Shown: positions 21,175-33,549, counted from the first letter of the stretch. The stretch: DNA of 64,000 bases from Kazachstania africana CBS 2517 (GCF_000304475.1 NC_018941.1:372001-436000); one strand, 5' to 3'. Notes: generated by a model from the sequence alone, not told the origin. Program-made: numbers and translations.

Positions 21175-23467
21175 TATAGAATATTTAGTAAATCGTTGAA
21201 TCAATGAGTAATGCAATTGCAAAAATTACCGACAAAGAAGTAAAACGAAAAATAAGAAAGCTATTAATTTGAGTCGTTCTACTTACAATTGCAGTGGGCT
21301 TCCTAGATATATATATAAGAGTGAATCAACGACTGAGTGCGAATAGTACCTGATTATACAGAGAGGAAATGGTGCGTGAGAAAACCGATAGATACTGTTG
21401 AGAAAAAAAGTCATGGTTTCAAGTTCGAAATGGTTGTCCATGACAACGCTCAAAGAGAACGGATGTGCTGAAAAGTGTAACTTTGCCATTTAAGGAAATT
21501 GGATATCTCTTTGGAAATAAAAAAAAAAGAAACAATAAAAAAAATGCATCACCAAGAGATTGCCGTAGGAGAATGCACGTAGTACAGAGAGACACGCTAT
21601 TTTGCAGCTGGACACATCCGCTAGCTACGACTACTTGGTAACCATAATAACAGTGAAACCCTCCAATCGTTTGTCAAATTTTGAGTGGGGTGCAAACGAA
21701 TGAGAAAGTAAGCTTGCTCAGTAATGGCGAAGCACAAATTCAAATAACTATTATACGTGGGATTGATTGTTGTTCGATGTGTTTTTCCCGATTTACGAAC
21801 TCAATTAACGTACACTGGTCTAACATTCAGTGCGTTCGGTTTCCTTAGAAACAAGAGATCATGTTTCTTTTGCTTTATTGTACGAAGATTTAGGGCCAAC
21901 ATTTTACTAAGGCTTCCTTTTATCTCTCCTAGCATTTCACGACTTTCTGTAATTAAAGAGAATAATAGTAAAAGAAAGGAAAAATGCAGGAAAACTTTTA
22001 TTTTTACTTAGCAATTTAAACTGATTTTTGGGCATATCGATCTAAAAAGATCACTAGAAAGTCAAGGGATATAGGCAAATTATATGCGATTTCAAAAGTA
22101 TTACATCTGCACAAGCAATTTATCTCATTTTTCTTGCTCCTAGTTCATTTCACCTGTTTCTCAGACGATACATAAAGGAGGGTGTGCCAAGTTATTTATA
22201 TCTATTCAATCATCATATTTTGGTGTTTTCCTTCTTGAAGGCTCGGTTTTAGTATTATTAATTCCTATGCATTCCCAGACCATCTATTTCTAAGCGTATG
22301 ATTTATGGATTAATACAGGACAAACTCTGGTCCCAACAGTACTTGTGAATAAAAACTAGATTGATAAATAAAAAACAAGAAAGATACACTCTCGCAATTT
22401 TTATTCATAATTGAGAAACCGAACTACGAAATGTAAACCCAAAATGCATGGCTAATCATTCGCTTGAAACTTTGTGTAACAGGGCTCAAACCTTGTTAAT
22501 CGATTGAATATAACGCTACAACGAAGGGGGAAATGGGCTACTACGCATACTGTAGGGATACAATGGCCTGCTAGGACGCTTTCTATATATGTTACATTAC
22601 CCACGGCATATATTCTTAAAATTATCAATGATTATGACCTTAGCGGTTACAATTGAATATTTATAATTGAGAAATCATGCCGTAAAATCTTGCTTTAAAG
22701 TACTGTAGCTTGAAAATATTCAAATGAACTTCATTAATTGAGTATTGAACCATTAAAGTTTCTACGCTTGATGATAAGGTTTTTCACAATATTAGTTATC
22801 ATTGATTCTACATTGGAAAATTTGGCTTTATCAAAAAGAGCGTGGGGGCAGAAGAGACGTATGTGCAGATTATTATAACAGTGATATTAACTATCTAGAC
22901 ATTTACTTAATAATTCAAAGGCAGTTTATAAATTGAAGGACTTCACCTTTATGTGGCATAATATCTATCATTTCCTATTATAATTCCCAATAATATGAAA
23001 TGAGTGGGTAGAGCCACTTCTTTTCCTACGAAACATGAAAATATATCGTACGATAATCTCTCTCTGTAAATTCATCTCAACTATGTACATAATGGTTGCT
23101 GGAGGTCCTCTCACAAAGTAATGAATAATTCTATGTCCTTCCTCTTTGAACCATTTCGGTACGGCTATAAAGAAAAGGTGCAACGAGACGATTGAAGTTT
23201 ATGGACTTTAATCAAGGGGTCGAGATCTATAAAGCTTTTTTATAAATTTTAAAGAATGAAAGGTACTTTGAGTAAAATAGGTGGAGGTTAAATCCTCGCC
23301 ATGTTATGGAAACTTCTATACATTACATATAATACCATGTCTTGTCGTTTAGGTTTCCTGTTGCGTTCATCGTCCTTCAATACAAGAGAACTTTAGAATA
23401 CATTAAAGAATTTTATATACTACAACTGTATATAATATGATATGATGTTGACTTCTATTGGTATCAT
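21175..23467. other. Intergenic region (2.3 kb) upstream of the YPR015C-type gene
   Basis: The stretch between the second zinc-finger gene and TIF6 is long for this genome. It has poly-A and poly-T runs and a few short chance open frames. I saw no tRNA, LTR or coding remnant. It probably holds the promoter of the zinc-finger gene and the 3' flank of TIF6. Confidence 0.5.
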
Positions 23468-24205
23468 CTATGAGTAAGTTTCGATTAAAGTATCACGTAA
23501 GTTACCAGAGATGGATTCTGGGTTAGCATCTTGTAGACGGAAAATACTTTCAATGACACTTAATTCTGGTGCAGTGGTATCGAGACCAGTGACGGCTAGA
23601 TAGTCATTTACGACCATACCGGCACCGACGACAGAGCTACCACGATTCACAGTACCAGCAACTAATGGTACTTGTAATAGAGATGACAATTCTTCTTGAT
23701 CTTGAATGCTAGTTTGTGGATGAACTAAACCACCTTGATTACTCAAAGCACAGTATGAACCAACAAGAATATTACCAGAAATTGTTTGACGGAAAACTTC
23801 AACACCCAATACATCACTTATTAATTCTTCAGTTTCTCTGTCAATATCAGGATGTACTAGAGCAACGTAATCGTTACAACAGATAACGTTACCTAAGGCA
23901 GATAATCTTTCTTCAACTCTTTGGATCTTGACAGAATCTGGTAGAGTATTTCTTAAATGCTGTAATTCCTGATCAGTGGTTTGAGTTGGGACTAAAAGAC
24001 CTCTACGGTTACCTGCAGTCATTCTACCGATGATACGAGTACCAGCGATTGTAGTATGAGCGATTGGAATAGCGTCACCTAATTCAGCCTCAAAAGCAGA
24101 ATAGAAATTTTCAGAACCACCAACAGCAACTAAACAATAAGTGTTTGTTAACTTGGAAAATACACCAATTTCATTAGAGTTTTCGAATTGAGTTCTAGTA
24201 GCCAT
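23468..24205 (-). CDS. TIF6: 60S ribosome anti-association factor (eIF6)
   Basis: The protein has 245 residues, exactly the length of yeast Tif6. It binds pre-60S particles in the nucleolus, keeps 40S from joining, and is released in the cytoplasm by Efl1 and Sdo1. The five pseudosymmetric repeats of the eIF6 fold are visible through recurring NGLLVP/GGLVHP-type segments ([25 protein letters not shown]) and by [17 protein letters not shown] near 185-200. It starts at [16 protein letters not shown], the conserved N-terminus. Its promoter contains a PAC element at 24515-24522, as expected for ribosome biogenesis genes. The neighbour DSS4 is the same as on chromosome XVI. Confidence 0.98.
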   Translation of the reverse strand: MATRTQFENSNEIGVFSKLTNTYCLVAVGGSENFYSAFEAELGDAIPIAHTTIAGTRIIGRMTAGNRRGLLVPTQTTDQELQHLRNTLPDSVKIQRVEERLSALGNVICCNDYVALVHPDIDRETEELISDVLGVEVFRQTISGNILVGSYCALSNQGGLVHPQTSIQDQEELSSLLQVPLVAGTVNRGSSVVGAGMVVNDYLAVTGLDTTAPELSVIESIFRLQDANPESISGNLRDTLIETYS

Positions 24206-24606
24206 TATGAATTATAAAAATTTCTCTCTCTTCCAGTAGGTTCGTTCTTTCTTCTTCTCCTTAAAATATACTTCAGAAATAATTTGAACTCGTAACGATT
24301 CAAATATGTCTGATGTTATACAGAGATGACTGTTACAGTATAAAGATATAACTATATGTAAGACGGATATATAGTGATGTCGACCTCTTGAGCTATCTAT
24401 ATGATTCCCGCACTATGAAGGAAAGAAAAATTTTCCCCCCCAAGAGAGTTAAGCACGTTCCCGATGATATCAAAAAGGAAGAAAAAAAATATCACGTGGA
24501 TAAGACCGGGTTATGCGATGAGCTTTTTTCTAATTGAAAACTTTGAGATGTCAGAGAGAAACAGTGACGGAAGAGCCTGCACAATTAAGGTATCTACCAA
24601 TCACGC
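24206..24606. other. TIF6 promoter and DSS4 3' flank
   Basis: These 400 bases hold the TIF6 promoter. A CACGTG E-box (Cbf1-type) at 24493-24498, a near-Reb1 sequence and a PAC element follow one another closely. Confidence 0.6.
24515..24522 (+). promoter_or_regulatory. PAC element upstream of TIF6
   Basis: GCGATGAG is the exact PAC core bound by Dot6/Tod6, typical of ribosome biogenesis promoters. It lies about 310 bases upstream of the TIF6 start and is followed by a T-run. Confidence 0.6.
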
Positions 24607-25035
24607 TTAGGTCTTTATACATTTTACACTCCTCAAACTGATTAGGTGCAGTGTCTGTTTGTGATTACCACCATCCACAGTACTAACTTCGCATACTACA
24701 CCAATTGGTCCCCTATCACAATCAGCGCAAATCAGATATTTGAGACACCTGTCAATCTTGTACTGGTCATCTGCATATTTAAAAACAAACTTGTTTAAAT
24801 TGTCTTGTTCCAAAATTTCTGATGGAATATCCTTGGATACACCAATATTATCGAAATCCCACACATCTTTCGTAATGAAAAATTCAGAATTTGTCAAATC
24901 TTCCTCCCGTTGTTGCATCAGTTGCAATGCATTGAACATATCAGTAGCAAATTCCGTAATCATATCTGAATTTTCATCTTTTATGGTTATTATCGAACAT
25001 TTACAGTTTTCAAAGGAACACGTTGTCTTAATCAT
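24607..25035 (-). CDS. DSS4: Mss4-like guanine nucleotide factor for Sec4
   Basis: This 142-residue protein is the size of S. cerevisiae Dss4 (about 143). Dss4 is a zinc-containing chaperone-like exchange factor for the Rab GTPase Sec4 in post-Golgi secretion. The Mss4 fold zinc ligands appear as CSFENCKC at the N-terminus and CLKYLICADCDRGPIG near 107-121. The block KDVWDFDNIGVSKDIP (about 55-70) matches the family closely. The order TIF6-DSS4 is that of YPR016C-YPR017C. RLF2, MCM4 and ATP20, which follow in S. cerevisiae, are absent and ROK1 is found instead. Confidence 0.95.
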   Translation of the reverse strand: MIKTTCSFENCKCSIITIKDENSDMITEFATDMFNALQLMQQREEDLTNSEFFITKDVWDFDNIGVSKDIPSEILEQDNLNKFVFKYADDQYKIDRCLKYLICADCDRGPIGVVCEVSTVDGGNHKQTLHLISLRSVKCIKT

Positions 25036-25275
25036 CTTCTGGGTTTTATGGGGATTGTCAATTAACTATTCTTTATTACTGGTGACTTCGATTATATTGC
25101 ATCTTCTTTTCTTTTCTTGCTTTTCATTTCAACCACCACTTTTTTTTCTCTTTTTTCGAGCATCTATGTTCTGACTTTTCTCTCATTTGTAGACGTTAAG
25201 TCCATTTTGCTTGAATAATTAAACGAAATATTATATGCACCTAATCTATAAAATATTAGATATGTCCTAAAATGA

Positions 25276-26991
25276 CTAATCCGATTCTATGGTTGCTTCG
25301 TTTTCTGCCATTTTCCGTCTCTTGGTTGCTTCGATCATTTCCTTCTTACGTTTTCTCTTTAGCTTATCAATCTTAGGCACGGTACTAATTTGTTTCCTTT
25401 CCTTATGTAGTTTACCCTTCTTCAAGGCTTGCTTTTCATTTTTACTTATCTTAGAAATCTTTTCCATCCATTCTGCAACTTCACATCCACTTTGCTTCAT
25501 AACATTGATAATCGGTTTTACTCCAACAGCATCTTGCTTGGTGTAAAAGGTTATAGCCTTACCTGACCTACCACCTCTACCAGTTCTACCAATTCTATGG
25601 ACGTATGCTTGAGCATTTCTTGGAATATCATAATTGATAACTAGATTAACACCTTTAAAATCAATACCACGAGCTAACACATCTGTACAAATCAAACACC
25701 ATAGGTCTCCACTTTTAAACCTTTCAATAATTTTATCCCTTTGTGTAGCAGTCCTTTCGGCGTGAATAACATCGACATTCATCCTATCATACATTAGTTC
25801 GTGATAAAGGGCTTTGGCCCTCACAATGGATTCCAAAAATATAACTACAGGTGGCTTAAACTCACCTTCTTGAACTAATTGCCTTATGGCAATTAATTTA
25901 CCTTCTTCGTTACCACAATAGACTAGTTTTTGTTCAATGTCAGAGTTTGCGGATTCTTTATGACCAATGATAACTCGTACAGGATCCAACATTAAACTCT
26001 TTGCAATATCTTCAATATGAGAAGGGATTGTAGCTGAATACATAGATTTACGAAGCTTTAAATTCTTTGCGCTGATTAAAGACAAAATGCTGTCACTTTG
26101 TTCAACAAAAGTCTTATCAAATAATTTATCAGCTTCATCAAAGATTAAATGCCTCAAATTGTTCAAATCAAGAGCTTCCGCATTCAAAAGATCAATAAGT
26201 CTCAATGGAGTTGTAATAATGATATCATACTTTTTGTCATTGATTACTCTATTCTTGAACTTCGCACTCAAAGATCTAGATAATAAACCTATTTGCAATG
26301 GTTTCTTTTTCCCAAGGAAAATTCTATTCGTAAGTTTTATGCATTCCATATAAATTTGGTTTGCTAGTTCTTTTGTTGGTGAAATAATAAGACCTTTCAA
26401 ACCTTCCTTCTCTTTTTGGTTAATGACTTGTTGTACCAATGGAATTAGGAAAGAGAGTGTTTTACCAGAACCAGTTGGGGCACAAGCTAACAGATCACGG
26501 TCATACAACGTTATTGGCAAACTTTCACACTGTATAGGCGTTGGTTCGGTGAAATGATTATCGATTAAGTTGGAAAGTAGTCTTTTATCTAGGTTGAATC
26601 TAGTTATCAAATCTTCAAATGAGCCGATGGGGAATGGAATATCCTCACCTGATATATTACCTTTATAAGATTTACGTAAAGCAGTAGCTTCTTCCGCATT
26701 TGTGATTATTGGCTTGATTGGTTCATCTTCTACAGTTTCTTCTTTCTCCTGTCCTTCTTCGTCTTCATTTGTTCCAGTAGTAAATTCATCTTCTTTCCCT
26801 ATTTTTTCTTTCTCAACTTTAGTAATAATCCTTTTATTACGGAAGAAATCTAGTTCTCTCGTTAGCTGCACTTCTTCATGTTTGGTACTTTTTTTCTTAT
26901 TGGTCTCGAGACTATAATCAACTGACTTTCCACTATTGGATTGATTTTTTTTAACAGAAGCACCTCTAGTCAATACTCTAAAAATATCCAT
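25276..26991 (-). CDS. ROK1: DEAD-box RNA helicase for 18S rRNA processing
   Basis: This 571-residue ATP-dependent RNA helicase acts in 40S ribosome assembly, where Rok1 works with Rrp5. It starts [15 protein letters not shown], as in S. cerevisiae Rok1 (about 564). An acidic, Lys-rich N-terminal part is followed by the Q motif ([10 protein letters not shown]), Walker [11 protein letters not shown], the PTKELA motif, DEAD in [12 protein letters not shown] in [17 protein letters not shown] and [10 protein letters not shown]. The C-terminal tail is strongly basic. In S. cerevisiae ROK1 is YGL171W on the sister segment, so its place between DSS4 and AGC1 reflects differential loss after the duplication. 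An RRPE-like GAAAATTTTC and a near-PAC sequence lie about 80-95 bases upstream. Confidence 0.97.
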   Translation of the reverse strand: MDIFRVLTRGASVKKNQSNSGKSVDYSLETNKKKSTKHEEVQLTRELDFFRNKRIITKVEKEKIGKEDEFTTGTNEDEEGQEKEETVEDEPIKPIITNAEEATALRKSYKGNISGEDIPFPIGSFEDLITRFNLDKRLLSNLIDNHFTEPTPIQCESLPITLYDRDLLACAPTGSGKTLSFLIPLVQQVINQKEKEGLKGLIISPTKELANQIYMECIKLTNRIFLGKKKPLQIGLLSRSLSAKFKNRVINDKKYDIIITTPLRLIDLLNAEALDLNNLRHLIFDEADKLFDKTFVEQSDSILSLISAKNLKLRKSMYSATIPSHIEDIAKSLMLDPVRVIIGHKESANSDIEQKLVYCGNEEGKLIAIRQLVQEGEFKPPVVIFLESIVRAKALYHELMYDRMNVDVIHAERTATQRDKIIERFKSGDLWCLICTDVLARGIDFKGVNLVINYDIPRNAQAYVHRIGRTGRGGRSGKAITFYTKQDAVGVKPIINVMKQSGCEVAEWMEKISKISKNEKQALKKGKLHKERKQISTVPKIDKLKRKRKKEMIEATKRRKMAENEATIESD

Positions 26992-27234
26992 AGTCAGTTA
27001 TGCAGCAGTTGGGTAGTCTAACTTGTAAGATCAAAAGGTCAAATTATGTAGATGCCTATTAAATTTCAGCTCATCGGTAACTGGAAAATTTTCTTGCTTT
27101 TCAGGAAGAGATGAGTCCCTGTTACCCTACTCCAAAAAAAGCTTGCTAATGAAATTGAAAATGACCTTACATATCATGTGTAGTTTGCTACCATTGATAA
27201 TGCTATATAAAATACAAAGGCATGTTTTATTATG

Positions 27235-29928
27235 CTAATTAGACATTTTTTCAATACTTTTTAAATAAGAGTAAAACTTCAGATATGTAGAGTGATCAAA
27301 TTGAGAGAAATTATTATCGAGGTCAATGAATGTTTTTGAAATTTGGCAGCTCTTATAGTAGTAATTCAGATAGGTGGCGCTATACGGATCAACTAAAGGA
27401 CTGTAAAAATCATTATAGATAAATTCATGATCGTCGCCATTCGTATGGCTCCTAATGAGCCCGTTTCTATTGTGAAGCGAGCTATTCATACTATCGCGGA
27501 ATCTTGCAAAAGAACTGGCTACAGATGGGATTTCATCTCTTATTGTGCTTTCGGAAGAAGTAGCCCCTACTTCAGGTTTATCAAAATCTAATGGGAAAAT
27601 ATTTTTGAATAACTCATATGCAGCTAGTGTAAAACCAAATTGTGGTGAACTTCTCAATACTCTGGCGCCACCGCCTTTGAAGAAGCTCCTAAAATTTTCT
27701 TCTCTGAGAATTGTCTTGAAAGCATGGAATATTCCAGTGTACCTTGTTTCACCATGCTTCGGTTCAATCTGAAGTCTAGTCTTGATGACATCAAGGGGTG
27801 TAGTCAAAAATGCTGCTGGCATCCCAGCCAGTGCACCGGCCGTCAGTAGTTCCCAAGTTTTCAGCCTTTTCCGTTTTCCAGGCTTATTAGGATCAAAGTG
27901 AAATATGTCTTTTTTTAAATGTGCATAAGTTGGAAAGTAGATTGCTGAAAAAGGAACATCTCTCATGAGGCACGCTGTAATTCCCCTATATAATCCTGGA
28001 AACCCTAGCTTTTTTATAATGTGCAGACCATTGGCCTTGCCATAAATAGAATCTGCTTCAGCTAAATACTCAGACCTAACCTGTAGTTTAATTTTAACAA
28101 TTTCAATAGGATTTGTTACCAACACTTGACAGGCACCTGCTATTGCACCTGCAAAAACCTCATTTGGTAGTTTAATTGAAGCATTTCTTTTATCTGTTAG
28201 CTTATTTCTCAAAAAGTCATTTATTGTAAGCTTGATAGCCTTTTCTGGCGCTACACCAAGTAGTTGGAACCCTAGGCCTGAAAATAATCCTTTTATACCT
28301 TCTCTACTATAAACTTTAATTAGACAATCAATAGAATTTTTATATTTTGTTAGCGACCGCTGCGCTTGCATTCTTGTCTTAATAAAATCAATAGGATAAA
28401 CAAAAGTTGAACCAATACAGCCAGCCACAGAACCTAACGCAAAATTGTACATTGAGTCAAAAATTGGATAGAAATAATAGTTGATGTACAACGATTGACT
28501 TTGAAATTTTTCAATCTCTAATTGGTGGACCAAGTCATTCAAGTAATTTGGGTTTAAGATTTTCAAAAAATCATCTATAGTAGTCTCTAAAGCGTCTTCT
28601 GAGTTACTTATAATACCTCGCTGGTCGGAATTCACAACCTTTTTCAATTGATTTGTATCCTGCAAGAATTCATTTGTTATATCATCATAATTTACATTGA
28701 ATTTCTTAAGATCTTCCTTTTTGTCGTCCGTCCGATTGCCGTTTTTGAATTCATTATGAATGAAATTGTCAATTGCAAGCACTTCATGATGTGAATTATG
28801 AACCACACTAATCGCCCGTTTAGAGTTTGCAACAATTGAAAATAACAGATTTATTTGAGATGGAGAGAATTCGGTGATATTATTAACTTTATTGTATTGA
28901 GCATTTAATAGTTTTAAAAATTCTTTTTTTGTAATGACATGACCTTTTAAGTCATTTTCCGTCAGGTCATTCTTTGTAACATATCGAATAAGTATCTGAT
29001 TCAACAGATCAAAGTTTTGAAACAGGTAAAAAATGTCTTTAAATATATTGAAAGTAATTGCGTTATTATCTACTGTCATATGGGAAGCATTAGATAAATT
29101 TAACGACCTAAATACATTTGCTGGGACTCTATGTGAATAAAATAGCTCCAAAAGATAAATGAGCTGATTTTTACTCAGAGTAAGAGCATTCTTCAAGGGA
29201 TTATAATGCGATAATCTATCAAAACCCATGAAGAGCCTTTCATTTTTCAAATCATTTTGTAAAATTGTTAATAATGAATTTAATGTCAAATATGAATTAT
29301 TATCATTTGCTTCAGCAGAAACTGAACTATTATTTCCATATGGATACGTTATATAAAATTTTAGGAAGCTGAATTGATTCCAATCCAGAAATATGTTGTT
29401 TCTTTTGATGAAATCATCATTCACACAGTCTTGTAAAATTTCAACGGTCTTCTTGAATTGCTTCAGGTTTAAATACAAGTTGTCGAAGCTCAGAGATTTA
29501 TCATTATAATTAATTGATTTTGTTCTTTTATCGGCAACACTTCTACCAACGTTTCTTGCCTTGATTCTTTCAATATCAAATTTCCTAAAAAATTCATAAA
29601 GTAAAATAACATGGAAATTATCATGCTCTAAAATATTATTAAAATAAAACCAGTCGTTAATCGTTAAGTAACCCTTATTATTTTCATCAATCGTGAAAAA
29701 TATGCAACCAAAGGTATCATCAGGTACTTGATTCAAGTTAAATGAATGGTCAGTAAATTCTGAAAAAAGTTTTTTAGAAGTGGAAATCAATTTAATAAAG
29801 TCGTTATATGTCAAAACCAATTCTCCATTTCCAGAAGCTTCGTAGCCATCTTGTTTTGGAGTTGCAAATTTCCTAAAGATATCTGTCTGCTGAATCTTCT
29901 TGTCGCTGTTAGAGTTAATTTGCTCCAT
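27235..29928 (-). CDS. AGC1: Mitochondrial aspartate-glutamate carrier
   Basis: This 897-residue carrier matches S. cerevisiae Agc1 (YPR021C, about 902), which transports glutamate into mitochondria and exchanges aspartate for glutamate in nitrogen metabolism and the malate-aspartate shuttle. The N-terminal half of about 480 residues is the long soluble extension with EF-hand-like helical segments, beginning with the conserved MEQINSNS and containing FKDIFYLFQNFDLLNQI. The carrier domain follows at about 495-800 with three signatures: PIDFIKTRMQ, PIEIVKIKLQ and PLDVIKTRLQ. The C-terminal tail ends with the conserved YYKSCQISKTFIDLDNNFS block. The gene is intact. Confidence 0.97.
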   Translation of the reverse strand: MEQINSNSDKKIQQTDIFRKFATPKQDGYEASGNGELVLTYNDFIKLISTSKKLFSEFTDHSFNLNQVPDDTFGCIFFTIDENNKGYLTINDWFYFNNILEHDNFHVILLYEFFRKFDIERIKARNVGRSVADKRTKSINYNDKSLSFDNLYLNLKQFKKTVEILQDCVNDDFIKRNNIFLDWNQFSFLKFYITYPYGNNSSVSAEANDNNSYLTLNSLLTILQNDLKNERLFMGFDRLSHYNPLKNALTLSKNQLIYLLELFYSHRVPANVFRSLNLSNASHMTVDNNAITFNIFKDIFYLFQNFDLLNQILIRYVTKNDLTENDLKGHVITKKEFLKLLNAQYNKVNNITEFSPSQINLLFSIVANSKRAISVVHNSHHEVLAIDNFIHNEFKNGNRTDDKKEDLKKFNVNYDDITNEFLQDTNQLKKVVNSDQRGIISNSEDALETTIDDFLKILNPNYLNDLVHQLEIEKFQSQSLYINYYFYPIFDSMYNFALGSVAGCIGSTFVYPIDFIKTRMQAQRSLTKYKNSIDCLIKVYSREGIKGLFSGLGFQLLGVAPEKAIKLTINDFLRNKLTDKRNASIKLPNEVFAGAIAGACQVLVTNPIEIVKIKLQVRSEYLAEADSIYGKANGLHIIKKLGFPGLYRGITACLMRDVPFSAIYFPTYAHLKKDIFHFDPNKPGKRKRLKTWELLTAGALAGMPAAFLTTPLDVIKTRLQIEPKHGETRYTGIFHAFKTILREENFRSFFKGGGARVLRSSPQFGFTLAAYELFKNIFPLDFDKPEVGATSSESTIRDEIPSVASSFARFRDSMNSSLHNRNGLIRSHTNGDDHEFIYNDFYSPLVDPYSATYLNYYYKSCQISKTFIDLDNNFSQFDHSTYLKFYSYLKSIEKMSN

Positions 29929-30353
29929 TTCTGGGATTTGTTATTAGCTAAGTACTATATGAAACTAGCTATAACTCCTTATCGGTCTTTTGTCATGCAG
30001 TATTGAAAAGGCTTTCGTAGGGAAACTTTCTTAGCACGAATAAATGAAAGTATTGAAGAATTAATCTACCTCGTAACTACCTACCGATACTCAATAGTTC
30101 AACGTTGGCGTCAGAGGGATCATCGGATCTGCCTCTTTATATATTAGCGCACTAAGATGTTGTATATGCTCGACGACATATTTGCACGCAGATTCAAAGC
30201 CCGAGAAAATTATCAAATCAGAACCTCTAATGAAAACTAATTAAAAAGACTACCCAAGACTAGATAACTTTTATAAAGTAGTTGTCATAAAACTTCTTCC
30301 ACTCAGTGAAATCAGTACTAGAGAATTACTGAAAAACTTAAAAATGAAAAATT
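29929..30353. other. AGC1 promoter region
   Basis: About 420 bases between AGC1 and the tRNA-Val gene. Nothing beyond promoter-like AT-rich sequence is recognised. Confidence 0.5.
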
Positions 30354-30427
30354 TGATTTCGCCCAGGATCGAACTGGGGACGTTCTGCGTGTTAAGCAGA
30401 TGCCATAACCAACTAGACCACGAAACC
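30354..30427 (-). tRNA. tRNA-Val(AAC)
   Basis: On the minus strand the 74 bases read GGTTTCGTGGTCTAGTTGG at the 5' end and end with GGGCGAAATCA. The acceptor stem pairs GGTTTCG with CGAAATC, the T arm is intact (GTTCGATCC) and the anticodon loop is CTTAACA with anticodon AAC. It is nearly identical to the S. cerevisiae tRNA-Val(AAC). No intron. Both internal promoter boxes are present. Confidence 0.97.
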
Positions 30428-30766
30428 GTATTTTGTTAATGTTGTGACATAAACGGGGAAACTACAGCTTAAGCTGTAAGTTCGTCTGACTGCTTTCCCA
30501 GAATCAAAACCTAGACACCCGCTGTCCAATTTATTAAACTAAATATTTCACTTTATTGAATTTGGTTGAATATTAGTGAAAAATGATCCTTCAATTATGT
30601 CATATTGGATATATGTCACTAAAACTTGTCAGCACAATGATCGCTACATTCATAATCATCAAAAATATACTGCCTTTTGAGTTACTAGAAATGATAATGG
30701 TAGATTCATGAGAAAAAAGTGCTTGATTGCCAACCCAAGTTCATGACTTCTAAGAAATCAAGTTTA
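30428..30766. other. Intergenic region between SDD4 and tRNA-Val
   Basis: These 340 bases flank the tRNA upstream side and the 3' end of SDD4. They contain a 16-bp perfect palindrome at 30463-30478. A TGTTGT at 30440, 13 bp upstream of the tRNA gene, is the type of start seen in Ty3-like LTRs, but no LTR body was recognised. Confidence 0.5.
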
Positions 30767-33549
30767 TTATACATCATACATATCGTTACATAAATAGTCT
30801 TTCTTACCTAAAGTTCGTTCTAAACAATGGGAAAATAATTTTCCATATTCTCTACCTAAATCCCAGTAATTCTGCTCAAAAATAGAAACCATATATTTTA
30901 AAAACCCCGCTAATAAGTGGGTACCTTCTATCTCTTTGAATTTCTTGGCTTTCTCCAATATCTGATCTTGATAATCGTGAATATTTTGATAATTGACCCT
31001 AACGTATAATTTGTCATACAATTTTATCAAATAATTTTCAAAAGATTCCAAGGGCATATAATCCCCTTTACGGTGTTTATTTCTATCATCAATTAATTTT
31101 TTAGTTATTGGATCAGTATCATCACTGTAGTTTTCCCATATTGTGGTTTCTGGACCATACAAAATAAAGCAGTGACTCCATACGATCATGATAATGACTG
31201 CTAAACTGAATGGTCTAGTTGCCAATATATCTGTGTTAATATCATAGTTTGAATTGATCTTAACTTCTTTACCATCATCAATTATAAAAAGTTGGAATAA
31301 AAATTGTAAAGCGTAAATAATTGTTACATCACCAACTGAATCTTTAGCAAAATTCAAGATTCTGCTATAGGACGCGTTATACTCGAGTAGAGTAGATTTG
31401 ACGTTCATTCTCCATGGTGCACCGACATAAATAAAATAATCGTGATGAAGTGTTCTTAAAACAATTTGCGCCATGTGGTAGATAGGTAATTTACAATCGT
31501 TGTTGTTGAAATTCCATTCACAAATTTTCAATAGCGTGTTATCTGAAACAATATCATTGGCAATGAAGCAGTTATTGATTTGATTACAGCTTTTTTGGAT
31601 TTCAAACAGCCAATAATCATAGGCAAATGATGTGATTTCTCTCCACGAATAATTATTATTCGTTTGCATTATCTTGTTATTATTTTTGTTGAACATGTAA
31701 TTACTTAAAATGGGAATAATATTTTCCTCTTGGCATTGGAACGAAATAGAAATGATACCAGCCAACAAAATTTTTTTACCAAATAAACTTTGGATTTTAT
31801 GGCAGTCATAATATTCATTATTATCGTCGTTACCTTCCGTCTTATTATCAAATAAAAGAATAACCTGTCTCATTAAACTTTTCAAAGCATTTAAAAATGT
31901 CACATTATTGAATTTTTTACTACGTGATGAACTATTGATATCGTAATTTCTAAAGAAACCAAATTCTTTCAAGATATCAAAGTTCAAATCATAACTTTCC
32001 CAAACTTCATCAGCACAAGGTAAATCCAATTGAACTTGCTTGAAATTAATGGATAAATTTACATAACCAAATACTGTGGCATGAGAAACATCCATATAAA
32101 AAGCGAAAAACGCCACCCTTTTCAAACTTTCAAATTCAACCCATTTCAAAATTACGTTTTTAAATTCGTCTTCTTCATTAGTATTTTCATTCTGGTCATT
32201 CAAATATGCATTATTATTTTGAAAAGGACGGCCACCTAAAGATGATGTTCTTCTTAATAATTGTAGGGTTGTAGCATGATGCAAATATGACCTTTCATGT
32301 AAATATCTGTTAGTACATGTTTTTTCATATTTCTCCAACAAAAGTAAAGATTGAATAATGTAATTTTTGGAAGGTGGTTGGAAATCTGAATGTGAGAAAA
32401 TTATCCATCTTAATGGTCCACAAATTGGATCTGAAATTGTTTCTCTAAAACTTGCCCCCAGATAGCTGGCACCAGTCATAATTAAAGCTAGTATCAGTAT
32501 ATCCTGTGCTGAATTAATCTCGAAAGATGGTTTATGTAGTAGCCCATATTGAGGGTGAAAATTGATCCAAAATGATTTCAAAGTTGTCTCAATAGTCTCT
32601 ATTGGTATAAATCTTAATTCTGGAATCAAAGTATATAATTGTTCACATTTTTCTCTTGAAATTTCGAACTTTGAAGATGGATCTTTATGAAATATAAGTT
32701 TGAGTGAGGATTCCAATTGTCTCTTATATTTTTCCAAAGTATCTTTATTTATTTTTTTCTTGTGATTAGAATGAGCCGTTTTACCCTTTTTCAACTCATT
32801 CATATTTGATTTTTGAGCAAAAATATTATCCTTTATACTTGCTTTGAAATCATCCTGAAATTTGTTCTGAGCTTGAGGGATTAATTGTTCTTTAATAAGC
32901 TGTTCATTTGTTGCATTTGCAAAGTTACTCAGTGTAGTATCAATATTTGAAGTAACTTGTTGCGTAAAGTTTGAGGAATTAGTTGACAGTGAAGAAGATC
33001 GATTATTGCTGTTATTTTTACTATCAAAGGGTGAACTACTACCTGTATACAATTCGCGTAGGAAAGTTTGTAAGGGATCAGAATTTGTTTCGTTATTGAT
33101 AGCAAATAAACTTGAGAAATTTGCTGTTTGAGGAAAAGATGTAATGTTACTAGTGGTGTGATTGTTTGGTATATTTGAGGTACTAGCGCTCGTACCGGTT
33201 GCTGAGAAAGGTATAGGAGCTACTAATTCAGCTGAGGGGCTTAATGAAGTTTGGTTCGAAGAGGACAAGTGTTGATTTTGATAATCTACTGGTGATAGTA
33301 TATTAGTATCAGTAAAATTTTGTGGTGAAACTGCCTGCGATCGTTGATAGTTAGCCGCTGATTTAGCGAAGTCTAGCTGTGCATTTGGTACGGGCTGTAC
33401 TGCTGTACTATTAGGATACCCAAAGGGCACTTGTGTGGTTTGAGTAGTAGATAAATTATTTATGAAAAGTTGGTTTGATTGTGCCATTTTTGGTGTATTA
33501 TCAAATAACCAATCGAAAAACACTTGATTGTTAGAATCTGTAGTACCAC

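Noticed and set aside
27066..27074. Two-codon upstream open frame (ATG AGC TGA) before ROK1
   Set aside because: It overlaps a near-PAC promoter element (27070-27077), so it is more likely upstream of the transcript start than in the leader.
30440..30766. Ty3-like LTR at TGTTGT upstream of tRNA-Val
   Set aside because: The start and distance to the tRNA are suggestive, but no LTR body, TATA box or matching end was found.
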